A DNA stretch of 64,000 nucleotides, from positions 62,001-126,000 of the forward strand of contig SZOX01000012.1 in the NCBI GenBank assembly GCA_030263385.1. Reading direction: 5' to 3'. Positions 18,010-25,522 of this stretch are shown piece after piece. The notes under the pieces were generated by a model. That model was not told where the DNA came from, ran no database searches, and saw only the letters and a list, made by a program, of their open reading frames with translations. Every line of letters starts with the position of its first letter. The stretch's first letter is position 1. Source of the DNA: Zeimonas sp003577305 (GTDB lineage Bacteria > Pseudomonadota > Gammaproteobacteria > Burkholderiales > Burkholderiaceae_E). A program made the translations under genes and the position numbers.

Positions 18010-18798
18010 TCAAGAATTGCCGTTTTTGGAGTTTTTTGCAAGTCCGGTTTTGGTGGCGGTGGGCGCCTGGCGAGGCGCGCGGAACGACGCACCTTCGAGG
18101 GTGAGGCAGTAGGCGTTATGACGCAGCCGATCGAGAGTCGCCGAGGCGAGCAGCCGGTTGGCCGGGAAGGCCTGGTCCCACTCTGGGTAATCGAGGTTGC
18201 TGGTGACGACGGTGGCGCACCGCTCGTAGCGCTCGGCGATGAGGTCGTGCAGGTCTTCGTCGGCGGGTGGGCGAAGGGGCTTGAGGCCGAAGTCATCGAT
18301 GATGAGCAGCGGCACGCGAGCGAGGTTGGCCAGTTTGCGCTCGTAGCCGCCGATGGCGCGCGCTGCGTTCAGGCTGGCCGTGAGGGCAGTGCAGGTGAAG
18401 AAGGCGACGTCGATGCCCTGTCGAACGGCGGCGTGGCCCAGCGCCTGCGCGAGGTGGCTCTTGCCGGTGCCGCAGGGCCCGACGATGAGCACCGGGGCGC
18501 ACTCGTGCACGTAGTGCCCGGTGGCCAGGTCATGCACGAGGGCGCGATTGAGCCCGGGCAGGCGATCGAAGTCGAACTGTTCGAAGGTCTTGGTGGCGCG
18601 AAACTGTGCGCGGCGCAGTCGCGTGGAGAACTTCTTCTGATCGCGCCGGGCGATCTCGTCGCCGATCAACATGGCGAGGAACTCGGTGTAGGCGAGTTTG
18701 GCGTCGATCGCCTGGCGGTTGCGGGCTTCGAGCGAGTCGAGGATGCCCGAGAGGCGAAGCTGCTTCAGTTGCGGGGCCAGTTCCGGGATGGGGTTCAC
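18010..18798 (-). CDS. istB: IS21-family helper ATPase IstB
   Basis: 262 residues with a Walker A box (GPCGTGKSHLAQ, near residue 107) and Walker B (LLIIDDFGL, near residue 168), typical of IstB, the AAA+ DnaA/DnaC-like protein that stimulates IstA transposition. It starts 18 bp downstream of istA. The frame is intact. Confidence 0.95.
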   Translation of the reverse strand: MNPIPELAPQLKQLRLSGILDSLEARNRQAIDAKLAYTEFLAMLIGDEIARRDQKKFSTRLRRAQFRATKTFEQFDFDRLPGLNRALVHDLATGHYVHECAPVLIVGPCGTGKSHLAQALGHAAVRQGIDVAFFTCTALTASLNAARAIGGYERKLANLARVPLLIIDDFGLKPLRPPADEDLHDLIAERYERCATVVTSNLDYPEWDQAFPANRLLASATLDRLRHNAYCLTLEGASFRAPRQAPTATKTGLAKNSKNGNS

Positions 18799-18816
18799 GC
18801 GTGGTGCTCCTGTGGA

Positions 18817-20349
18817 TCAATGCAGCCGACCGGGCTGCGCGGCAAAGAGGTCGGCGGCGTCGCGCGCAAAGCGCGCGCGGCTGCCGTGGCGAGTGTCGGG
18901 TTCGATGCTCGCGTTGAGGTCTGCTCGCAGGTCGTGGCCGCCGGCGAGGATGGTCTTGACGGTGCGGTAATGCGGCGAGCCGTGCGCCAGTGCGCGCAGG
19001 CACGCCGCCTCCAGGCGAGTCGGCGTGAACTGCTCGGCAAGGCGCAAAACGCCTTGGGCTGCGCGCAGCTTCTCGAGGATGCGATCGCCCAACAGGTGGC
19101 CAACGAGGTTCTCGCACGCCGGGCCGATGCGCTGGGCCTGCTCGAGGCACCAGTGGCGGTCGTGTGCGAGAAAGCGCGCGGCGTTGGGCGGCAAGTGGTC
19201 GGCAACGGTGATGCGTTCGCCGGCCCGTTGGGCACGCCGGTGCGTGACGAGGTGGCGGTAGTCCTCGTAGAGGGCGATGGCGTTGTCGGTGGCGCGCAGC
19301 CACAGCTTGTGCCCGACCAGTGCGAAGGGCGCCGAGTACAGCGCGTAGGCGTGCTTGACGTGGCAGTCGCTGTGCACGGTGACCCGGTGCCAGGTACCGA
19401 GGTCTGGCGCAATCGCCGGCAGCGCGCGCATCAACGGGCGTTCGAGCGCAAAGAGCTCCAGCGGCTTGCGTCGTGTCGTGCCGTGCTCGCGCACGCCGGC
19501 CTCGAGCATCACCCAATCGCGTGCCTGGCGGTTCAGGTCGGTCAGATCGCGGAAGGTGCGCAGCGGCAAGAAGTTGGTCTTGACGTACTTGACGCCGGCC
19601 TCGACGACGCCCTTCAACTGTGGCTCTCGCGGTGGGCACGCATCGATTCGAAAGCCGTAGCCCTGGGCGCATTCGGCGTAGGCGCGCTGCACCGTCGGCT
19701 CGGTACGGCAGGCCTTGACGATCGCGCACTTGGCGTTGTCGATGACCAGTCGGCGCGGTACCGCTCCGAACCACTCGAAGGCGCGGCGGTGGCACCCCAG
19801 CCAGGTCGCCACCGTCTGGTCCCAGACAAACTCGACGTACTGGTGACGCGAGAAGGCGAGCGTCATCACGAACGCCCAGGTGCGCCGCGTGGCGCCCTCG
19901 GGGTCGACCATCATCGGGCCCGCACCGAAATCCACCTGTGCGGCATCCGCCGGGTCGAAGTGCAGACGCACGGTCGTCTGTGCGGGTTGCTTCGCACGCA
20001 GATCGGCGAGCATGCGGCGCACCGCCGAGTAGCTGCCGGTGAAGCCATGCTGGCGCTTGAGCGCCGCGTGCATCACGACGCCGGAGACGCCCTGCGCGAG
20101 CCACTGCTCGATGACGCTTCGCAGCGGCTCGAGGCTCGACACCGTGCTGGCGGCGCGCCGCGGCGGGCTCATCGCCGCCGCGATCTCGGCGTCCTCGGGA
20201 ACCGCTCGCTCGCGCTCGAGCCACCCATGGCCAAGCGCCACTGCACGAAGCGCCGCCGCCTTGGGCCGGCCCATCACCTTGCTGGCCGCGATCTCCCGAT
20301 CGGAATCGCCCTGGCGCATGCGCATCAGGGCCTGTCGGTACTCATACAT
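18817..20349 (-). CDS. istA: IS21-family transposase IstA
   Basis: 510 residues: an N-terminal helix-turn-helix (MRMRQGDSDREIAASKVMGRPKAAALR), then the rve integrase core with the first Asp in VDFGAGPM, the second in RLVIDNAKCAI and the catalytic Glu in LKGVVEAGVKYVK. I chose ATG 20349 (MYEYRQAL), the family's usual start, rather than the open extension to 20415. It is intact. Confidence 0.93.
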   Translation of the reverse strand: MYEYRQALMRMRQGDSDREIAASKVMGRPKAAALRAVALGHGWLERERAVPEDAEIAAAMSPPRRAASTVSSLEPLRSVIEQWLAQGVSGVVMHAALKRQHGFTGSYSAVRRMLADLRAKQPAQTTVRLHFDPADAAQVDFGAGPMMVDPEGATRRTWAFVMTLAFSRHQYVEFVWDQTVATWLGCHRRAFEWFGAVPRRLVIDNAKCAIVKACRTEPTVQRAYAECAQGYGFRIDACPPREPQLKGVVEAGVKYVKTNFLPLRTFRDLTDLNRQARDWVMLEAGVREHGTTRRKPLELFALERPLMRALPAIAPDLGTWHRVTVHSDCHVKHAYALYSAPFALVGHKLWLRATDNAIALYEDYRHLVTHRRAQRAGERITVADHLPPNAARFLAHDRHWCLEQAQRIGPACENLVGHLLGDRILEKLRAAQGVLRLAEQFTPTRLEAACLRALAHGSPHYRTVKTILAGGHDLRADLNASIEPDTRHGSRARFARDAADLFAAQPGRLH

Positions 20350-20446
20350 CTCGAATCTCCTTCGGGCCACCGCCGCCACCTCCGGGCAAAAGGCCCGAAG
20401 GGTAGCGATACCCATCGATTCGAGACGCCGGCTATCTACCCGCCGC

Positions 20447-20572
20447 TGGCTCCAATATGCCGGTCATGAAGTGGCTCCATTACGGCGGTCATGCCGTGGC
20501 TCCAATATGCCGGTCAGACCGTGGCTCCTATACGCCGATCACGAAATGGCTCCAATGTGCCGGTCGGTGACA
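20447..20572. repeat. Five 25-bp tandem repeats at the IS21 istA-proximal end
   Basis: Units begin with TGGCTCC at 20447, 20472, 20497, 20522 and 20547, an exact 25-bp period. Each continues with a variable NNTATGCCGGTCA-like half. Two further units in inverted orientation occupy 17926-17975 at the other end. They are best read as IstA-binding sites. Confidence 0.9.
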
Positions 20573-20882
20573 TCAGCAGCGCGGCCAGGTCCGACCAGAT
20601 GCGCCAGTCGCGCGACTCGTTGGCGTCGGCCAGGGTGGAGCGGCGCACCGCCGAGCGAAACCCCATCGCATACAGCTTGGTCGCATTGGCCGACAGGCTC
20701 GCCTCGATGTCGCGCAGGCTCTCGCGCCAGGTCAACTGTGCGAAGGCCATCGCCCGGAACTGCTCGGCGCACGACAGCGTGCGCATCCCGGCGTTGCCCC
20801 GATAGCGCTGCACGATGCGCGCGAAGCTCGTCCAGGGAACGAACTCCATGACTTGGGCGAACAGGGTCTTGCCGACGTTCAC
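20573..20882 (-). pseudogene. IS4-family transposase, N-terminal part (DUF4372-like)
   Basis: 103 codons from ATG 20882 (MNVGKTLFAQVMEFVPW) to the insertion point. It has the DUF4372-type N-terminal domain seen in IS4 transposases, with CAEQFRAMAFAQLTWRESLRDIEA. The frame is broken after SDLAALL by the IS21-family element. Confidence 0.9.
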
Positions 20883-21071
20883 GCGCGCTCCTCGAGGTGG
20901 TCAACCCGGGGAAGCTACGCAGTTCCTGGACAACGAGGTTCAAATCGACACCAAACGAAATCAGCCTACAACCCGCGCCAGCGCTGGATCTCGGCTCGAG
21001 CGGGGACCATTTAACCGGACAGTAGTGTCTGAGACTATGAAATCGGAGACTTCTGCCAAGTCAGACGCTAG

Positions 21072-22264
21072 GGAAGGTCTGATCAACACACGCAGAGCGG
21101 TCAGAATTCTTCAGTCAATCCGATGCTGCCGACTTCTTCGCCCATCGCTCCGTTTTTTGGTCGGTTGAGCGCCATGAAGCGGTTGAATTCCGCTCTGCAG
21201 CGGGCTTTTCGCTCGCTGCAGACGGATTCAGGGTGTCATCGCCATCAGTTTTCGACGCGCCATCCACAGATTCGAGAGCGCAAACAGCGTCATGAGCTGC
21301 GCGGTGTTCTTCGCCAGGCCGCGGTAGCGAACCTTCGTGAACCCGAACTGGCGCTTGATTACCCGAAACGGATGCTCGACCTTCGCACGAACGCTCGCCT
21401 TCAGCCGCTCGATCTCGTTGACGATCGCATCGCGCGGATTGGCCAGATCGAGCTGGCGCCGCTTGCCGGGTCGCATCGCGACGTGCCAGTTCTTCATCGT
21501 GGCTTCGGGGCGCTTGTGTGCGCCCTGGTAGCCCGCGTCGCCGAAGGCGATCTCTTCCTCGCCGTGCAGCAGCGCCTCGGCCTGCGTCACGTCGCTGGTA
21601 TTGGCCGGCGTGCAGATCACCGTGTGCACCAGACCCGAGTCGGCGTCCGCCCCGATGTGCGCCTTCATGCCGAAGTAGTAGTTGTTGCCCTTCTTCGTCT
21701 GGCGCATCTCCGGGTCGCGCTCGCCCTTGCTGTTCTTCGTGGAGCTCGGCGCCGCGATCAGCGTCGCATCGACCACCGTGCCGGTCTTGAGCGTCAGCCC
21801 ACGCTCGTGCAAGACGCGGTTCACGGTGGCGAGCATCGGCGCAGCCAGGCCGTGCTTCTCGAGCAGATGGCGAAACCGCAGGATCGTGCTCTCGTCGGGA
21901 AGCCGACGCATCGGACCTTCCAGATCAGTGAACTCGCGGTACAGCGGCACGTCGTGCAGCGCCTCTTCCATCGCCGGATCGCTCAGCCCGAACCACTGCT
22001 GCAGGAAGTGAATGCGAAGCATCGTCGCAATGCCCATCGGCGGGCGACCCGTCTTGCCCCTCGGGTAGTGCGGCTCGATCAGGGCGATCAGCTCCGACCA
22101 CGGAACGACACGCTGCATCTCCTCGAGGAACTCGCGCTTGCGGGTGCGTTTGATCGAGAGGCTCAGTCCGAGATCGGCTTGTTTCATCGCTGTAGTGGAC
22201 TCAGTTCGATGGCCCGATCATCGCATCGTTTCGGCCCAGTTTGGGCGGGTTATGCAGACCTTCC
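21072..22264 (-). mobile_element. IS5-family insertion sequence, 1193 bp
   Basis: Inverted ends GGAAGGTCTG (21072) and CAGACCTTCC (22264) are flanked by the 4-bp duplication CTAG at 21068-21071 and 22265-22268, the YTAR target class of IS5. It contains one intact transposase gene. The right-hand CTAG is also the stop codon region of the adjacent 198-residue gene. Confidence 0.92.
21228..22187 (-). CDS. IS5-family transposase
   Basis: 319 residues: an N-terminal DUF772-type domain (FLQQWFGLSDPAMEEALHDVPLYREF, PDESTILRFRHLLEKHGL) and a DDE core with TVVDATLIAAP (D), AFGDAGYQG (D) and the KVEHPFRVIKRQFGFTKVRYRGL block (E). The frame is uninterrupted, so the element may be active. Confidence 0.95.
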   Translation of the reverse strand: MKQADLGLSLSIKRTRKREFLEEMQRVVPWSELIALIEPHYPRGKTGRPPMGIATMLRIHFLQQWFGLSDPAMEEALHDVPLYREFTDLEGPMRRLPDESTILRFRHLLEKHGLAAPMLATVNRVLHERGLTLKTGTVVDATLIAAPSSTKNSKGERDPEMRQTKKGNNYYFGMKAHIGADADSGLVHTVICTPANTSDVTQAEALLHGEEEIAFGDAGYQGAHKRPEATMKNWHVAMRPGKRRQLDLANPRDAIVNEIERLKASVRAKVEHPFRVIKRQFGFTKVRYRGLAKNTAQLMTLFALSNLWMARRKLMAMTP

Positions 22265-22861
22265 CTAGCGGGACTCACTCTCATCAGATCCGCAAATCGC
22301 GGTTAGTTCCGCCAAAGAGTGCTCTATCACGCTCGCGGACAATAACTCTTCTGGAAACTCGTCAGACAAATCCAGGAGATCAATCCATTCGCGGAGACTC
22401 TTGAGTTTCCTTCTCAAGCGGCGCAACGCATGATTCACCCTGCCCTGCAACCGGGCAGCCTCGCGCGGTCTGGACCATGCGCCGCTTCCAGAGCTTCGGG
22501 AAAGAAAATCTTCGCACTCCCGATACAGTCTGTAATCACTCTTCCAAGAAGCGACTTGATGGCGCTGCTCAATCAACTCGTTTAAGACATCTTGTTGCGC
22601 ACACCATGCCACCACCGCGAAGTGGTGCGCCATGTACCACTGCAACTGCCGGGTCGTCTGATCAAGCTGCGCTAGCTGCTCGACGCTGGCTCGAGCCGAA
22701 TCGGTTTGATTGGTGCCGCGGCTACTAAATCCCTGCGGGATAACCGACTCACGCCGCAATGGCGTGGACTCGCTCTTGGCCCAAGGGCGCGAAGCCCACC
22801 GCTGTTCGAACTTGGACGCCCTCTTATACACAGCCAATCCAGATCCCGAAGCACGCAACAA
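22265..22861 (-). CDS. Unrecognised helical protein paired with a PD-(D/E)XK-like gene
   Basis: Up to 198 residues. No family recognised. The body from about residue 60 is strongly helical, with a Trp-rich stretch (QWYMAHHFAVVAWCAQQ), then basic and acidic helices (LRRLRRKLKSLREWIDLLDLSDEFPEELL). The start is uncertain: 22861 is TTG, and GTG at 22831 is an alternative; no clear ribosome site is seen. It lies 24 bp after the upstream PD-(D/E)XK-like gene, so the two form an operon. Its stop TAG coincides with the CTAG target of the IS5 insertion; the stop predates the insertion, so the protein is intact. Confidence 0.5.
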   Translation of the reverse strand: MLRASGSGLAVYKRASKFEQRWASRPWAKSESTPLRRESVIPQGFSSRGTNQTDSARASVEQLAQLDQTTRQLQWYMAHHFAVVAWCAQQDVLNELIEQRHQVASWKSDYRLYRECEDFLSRSSGSGAWSRPREAARLQGRVNHALRRLRRKLKSLREWIDLLDLSDEFPEELLSASVIEHSLAELTAICGSDESESR

Positions 22862-22885
22862 ACACCCGCATTCGAATCATTTTAG

Positions 22886-23491
22886 TCACAACGCACCAGC
22901 CTCGGCGAGCCAGACCGCCGCAGCCTCCTGCGGTATCACTGAGGCGAAGAGCCCTTTGGCTGAGGGCGCCAGCGATTCGGGAGGCCAGCTCAGCGCCTCG
23001 ATGTTCGTTCCGATCAAGTAGTCGATCACCGGCGTGGCTGCTGCTCCTCCGAACCCCTCCACAAAGGCACCCAGATCGGCTACGACCAAAAGCCCACAGG
23101 TCAACGGCAGTGCGACGGCGAGCGTGTCGACAGCAGCCCGGAGCTGGCGAACTCCCGAAGAAAGGCTTCCCTTGCTGGCGCTTGCCTTCACTTCCAGCAG
23201 GACAGTGGCACCAGATGGTGTCTTGTAGACGCCGTCTAGCTCCCTGTACCGAACAGTCGATCGATTGGTCGGCCCGGTTTCCTCCCACCGCAGAACACGG
23301 TATCGGGTCGGCGTCAGTACGCCGTGGAGTTGCTCGCGAACCCGGTTTTCGATGGCCTGGGTCAAGGCCGTCCGGTAGTCAGGCATGGTCTCCGCCGCGT
23401 TCACCCGCGCCACGAACGTGTGATGTGCCACGTGACGACGATAGCTTTGAGAGTCCAGAGGAAGCAGCATGACCCCCTTGAACTTACGCAC
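22886..23491 (-). CDS. Putative PD-(D/E)XK nuclease-fold protein
   Basis: 201 residues from a GTG with GGAGG 6 nt upstream. The central region reads YRELDGVYKTPSGATVLLEVKAS (about 82-105, shown in halves here as ELDGV and LEVKAS), the D...ExK signature of the PD-(D/E)XK nuclease superfamily, with a preceding Glu-rich helix (QAIENRVREQL). The C-terminal half is alternating helix and hydrophobic strand. It may be the nuclease of a small two-gene system with the downstream helical protein. It lies just inside the tRNA scar at 23831, a favoured position for defence cargo. Function is inferred from the motif only. Confidence 0.6.
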   Translation of the reverse strand: MRKFKGVMLLPLDSQSYRRHVAHHTFVARVNAAETMPDYRTALTQAIENRVREQLHGVLTPTRYRVLRWEETGPTNRSTVRYRELDGVYKTPSGATVLLEVKASASKGSLSSGVRQLRAAVDTLAVALPLTCGLLVVADLGAFVEGFGGAAATPVIDYLIGTNIEALSWPPESLAPSAKGLFASVIPQEAAAVWLAEAGAL

Positions 23492-23830
23492 GGCTCCTCC
23501 CTCTGTCGCGCCCCGTAACGGAAAGTCTGGACGAGGCCGCGGATAAGCCGGAAATGATCGTCGGGTGGAGGCTCACCAGCTGAGCCAGGCCCCGACGATG
23601 TGACCTGCCGCCGGATCTTCGCCCACTCGGTTGCCTGAAACCGGCCCCCGTGTGATCGGGATGCCTTCGATGTGCCGGAAGTCCCCTCTCGAAGCGCAGA
23701 GCCGATGAGTGTTCGCGCCTGTTCGCCCCGGTTCGTCTTGGCGCCATCACCGCCCGTTGACTTACAGCCCCGTTCTGCTAACGTCCTGAACCACAAGCAC
23801 ATTTCGCTTGGGTTCCAGCTGCTCGAGCCA
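23492..23830. other. Non-coding stretch between nuclease-like gene and tRNA fragment
   Basis: This 339-bp stretch has no supported gene; open frames here lack family features. It should contain the promoter of the two-gene unit and possibly the rest of an attachment region. Confidence 0.4.
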
Positions 23831-23875
23831 TTCACACGGCAGGGGTCACAGGTTCGAACCCTGTGCCGCCCACCA
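23831..23875 (+). tRNA. 3' fragment of tRNA-Val(CAC), probable attachment-site remnant
   Basis: This 45-nt piece runs from the anticodon loop (TTCACAC, anticodon CAC) through GGCAGGGGTC to a perfect T-arm (CACAGG-TTCGAAC-CCTGTG) and ends CCGCC-CACCA. The 5' half of the tRNA is not upstream, so it cannot be a functional gene. A 3' tRNA piece with CCA is the classic scar left at the far end of an island integrated by a tyrosine recombinase. Its orientation puts the island to the left and the ancestral chromosome to the right. Confidence 0.8.
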
Positions 23876-24071
23876 GCGTCCAGCGGACTTCCCGGCGATA
23901 GCGCTCACTGACCTCAGGCGCCAGTGACCTCCCCGCCGGGCTCGCCAGAGTCGGTGACATCGATCCGCCAAGCGGCCGCGCCATATCCGCGTGTACCGCG
24001 AGACGTCCACCGACGCAGCATGGACCGAAGATATCGTCGGTGGAAGAGATCAACCCGCGATTGCGCGCTGG

Positions 24072-25511
24072 TCAGGGGCGCTCCTTCAGGTAGACCGAGT
24101 GTTCGGTCGTGTAGAAGTGGGCTGCGGACGGCCCCACCGAGTAGGCACCGACCCCCGAGTTCTTGATCCCGCCGAACGGCATGTGGCTGTCGGGGATCGT
24201 GCCGTGGTTGACGTGGATCATCCCGTTCTCGCTTTCATCGACGAATCGCTGGACGACGCGTTGGTCGTTCGAGAAAAGCGCCGAGGTCAGTCCGTATTCG
24301 ACGCCATTCAGGATCGACAGCGCCTCATCGAGCGTATCGTAGGCGAGCACCGAGACCACCGGACCGAAGATCTCCTCGCGGGCGACGGCGTGATGCGGCT
24401 GCACGTCGGCGAGCACCGTCGGCTGGTAGAAGTATCCCTCTTCATAGCCGCGCACTACCGCCGGCGCCCCGCCGACGATCGCCCGTGCGCCGTCGGCAAG
24501 CCCGCGCTCGACCATCGCCCGAACGCTCGCCATCTGGCGCTCGTTCGTGAGGGGACCGACCTGGACGCCGTCCTGCATTCCGTCGCCGACCCTCAGGCCA
24601 CCGACGCGTCGCGCGATCCCCTCGAGAACGCGCTCGTGCAACCGGCGGTGAACGATTACGCGGCTCACGGCCGTGCAGCGCTGTCCGGCACAAAGATAGG
24701 CCGCATTCACGATCGCGTCGAGCGCGGCATCGAGATCGTCGGTGTCGTGCACGACCGCAGCATTCTTGCCGCCCAGTTCCAGCGATATCTCGGCAAGGTT
24801 CCCGGCCGCAGCCGCATAGACCTTGCGGCCCGTAGCCACCGAACCGGTGAACGTCACGCCATCGACCCCGTGCGCGCTCACCAGATGCGAAGCCAGTTCG
24901 CCCCCACCCAGAACCACCTGCAGCAGGCCTGACGGCAGGAGGTGGCGAGATGCGTCGGCGATCAGGCACGCGGTGGCGGGCGTGTACTCCGAAGGTTTCA
25001 GGACGATTGCATTGCCGTACACGAGCGCCGGCGCGATCTTGCGCATTGGCGTGAGGATCGGGAAGTTCCACGGCGTAATGGCGGCCACGACTCCGCGCGG
25101 CCGCCGCAACACCAGGTTCCGCACGCCGGGGCGCGCCGACGGCATCACTTCGCCCAGCTCTCGTCGCGCCAGCGCAACCATCAGGTGCGCCTCGGTGCAC
25201 GACTTGCCGACCTCGCCACGAGCCTCCGCCAGGGGTTTTCCCTGTTCGAGCGTGATCGAGCGCGCCAGTTCCTCGGTGCGCTCGGCAAGCGCATCGACGA
25301 AGCGCGCGACCAGATCGCCGCGCTCGAGTGCCGGTATGCGTCGCCACAGGGCCTGGGCCGCTCTGGCAGCCCTGATCGCCTCCGCGAGGTCCTCCCCGGA
25401 TGCCGACCGATAGGCACCCACGGTCTGCGAAGGTCGCGCCGGATTCCGGGTCACGAACCGGTCACCGCCAGATCGCCAGTTGCCCTCGATGAAGCTGCCG
25501 TATTCGTACAT
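24072..25511 (-). CDS. NAD(P)-dependent aldehyde dehydrogenase
   Basis: 479 residues, the usual length. It has the cofactor/active-site blocks TPWNFPILTPMRKIAPAL, KPSEYTP, FTGSVATGRK, the general base in ISLELGGKNA (Glu), the catalytic Cys in AGQRCTAVSR, and EEIFGPVVSV. Start ATG 25511 (MYEYGSFIEGNW). It is the last gene of an operon with a GMC oxidoreductase and an ABC importer, so it probably oxidises the aldehyde made by the GMC enzyme to an acid. Confidence 0.92.
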   Translation of the reverse strand: MYEYGSFIEGNWRSGGDRFVTRNPARPSQTVGAYRSASGEDLAEAIRAARAAQALWRRIPALERGDLVARFVDALAERTEELARSITLEQGKPLAEARGEVGKSCTEAHLMVALARRELGEVMPSARPGVRNLVLRRPRGVVAAITPWNFPILTPMRKIAPALVYGNAIVLKPSEYTPATACLIADASRHLLPSGLLQVVLGGGELASHLVSAHGVDGVTFTGSVATGRKVYAAAAGNLAEISLELGGKNAAVVHDTDDLDAALDAIVNAAYLCAGQRCTAVSRVIVHRRLHERVLEGIARRVGGLRVGDGMQDGVQVGPLTNERQMASVRAMVERGLADGARAIVGGAPAVVRGYEEGYFYQPTVLADVQPHHAVAREEIFGPVVSVLAYDTLDEALSILNGVEYGLTSALFSNDQRVVQRFVDESENGMIHVNHGTIPDSHMPFGGIKNSGVGAYSVGPSAAHFYTTEHSVYLKERP

Positions 25512-25522
25512 GCTGTGCAACC

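Larger units (their letters stand above)
17926..20572 (-). mobile_element. Complete IS21-family insertion sequence, 2647 bp
   Basis: The ends read TGTCAC inward on both sides, followed by imperfect 25-bp inverted termini. The flanking 5-bp target duplication is TCAGC at 17921-17925 and 20573-20577. istA and istB are intact and in the normal order. Five tandem 25-bp units lie at the istA end and two at the istB end, as expected for the multiple transposase-binding sites of IS21. This is the youngest event in the nest. Confidence 0.95.
17048..21027 (-). mobile_element. IS4-family element interrupted by an IS21-family element
   Basis: The terminal inverted repeat CACTACTGTCCGGTTAAA (left) matches TTTAACCGGACAGTAGTG (right). 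It is flanked by a perfect 9-bp target duplication TCTGAGACT at 17039-17047 and 21028-21036. Removing the nested 2647-bp element and its 5-bp duplication leaves 1328 bp, a normal IS4-family size. The transposase gene is split into two pieces, so the element is inactive in cis. Confidence 0.9.

Noticed and set aside
18118..20469. 783-residue open frame opposite istA/istB
   Set aside because: Antisense shadow of the IS21 genes, which have complete catalytic motifs.
20447..20572. Possible CRISPR-like array of five 25-bp repeats
   Set aside because: The units are contiguous without spacers and also occur inverted at the other end of the same IS21 element; they are transposon termini.
23831..23875. 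Functional tRNA-Val gene
   Set aside because: There is no D-arm, acceptor 5' strand or anticodon 5' stem upstream; only the 3' half is present.
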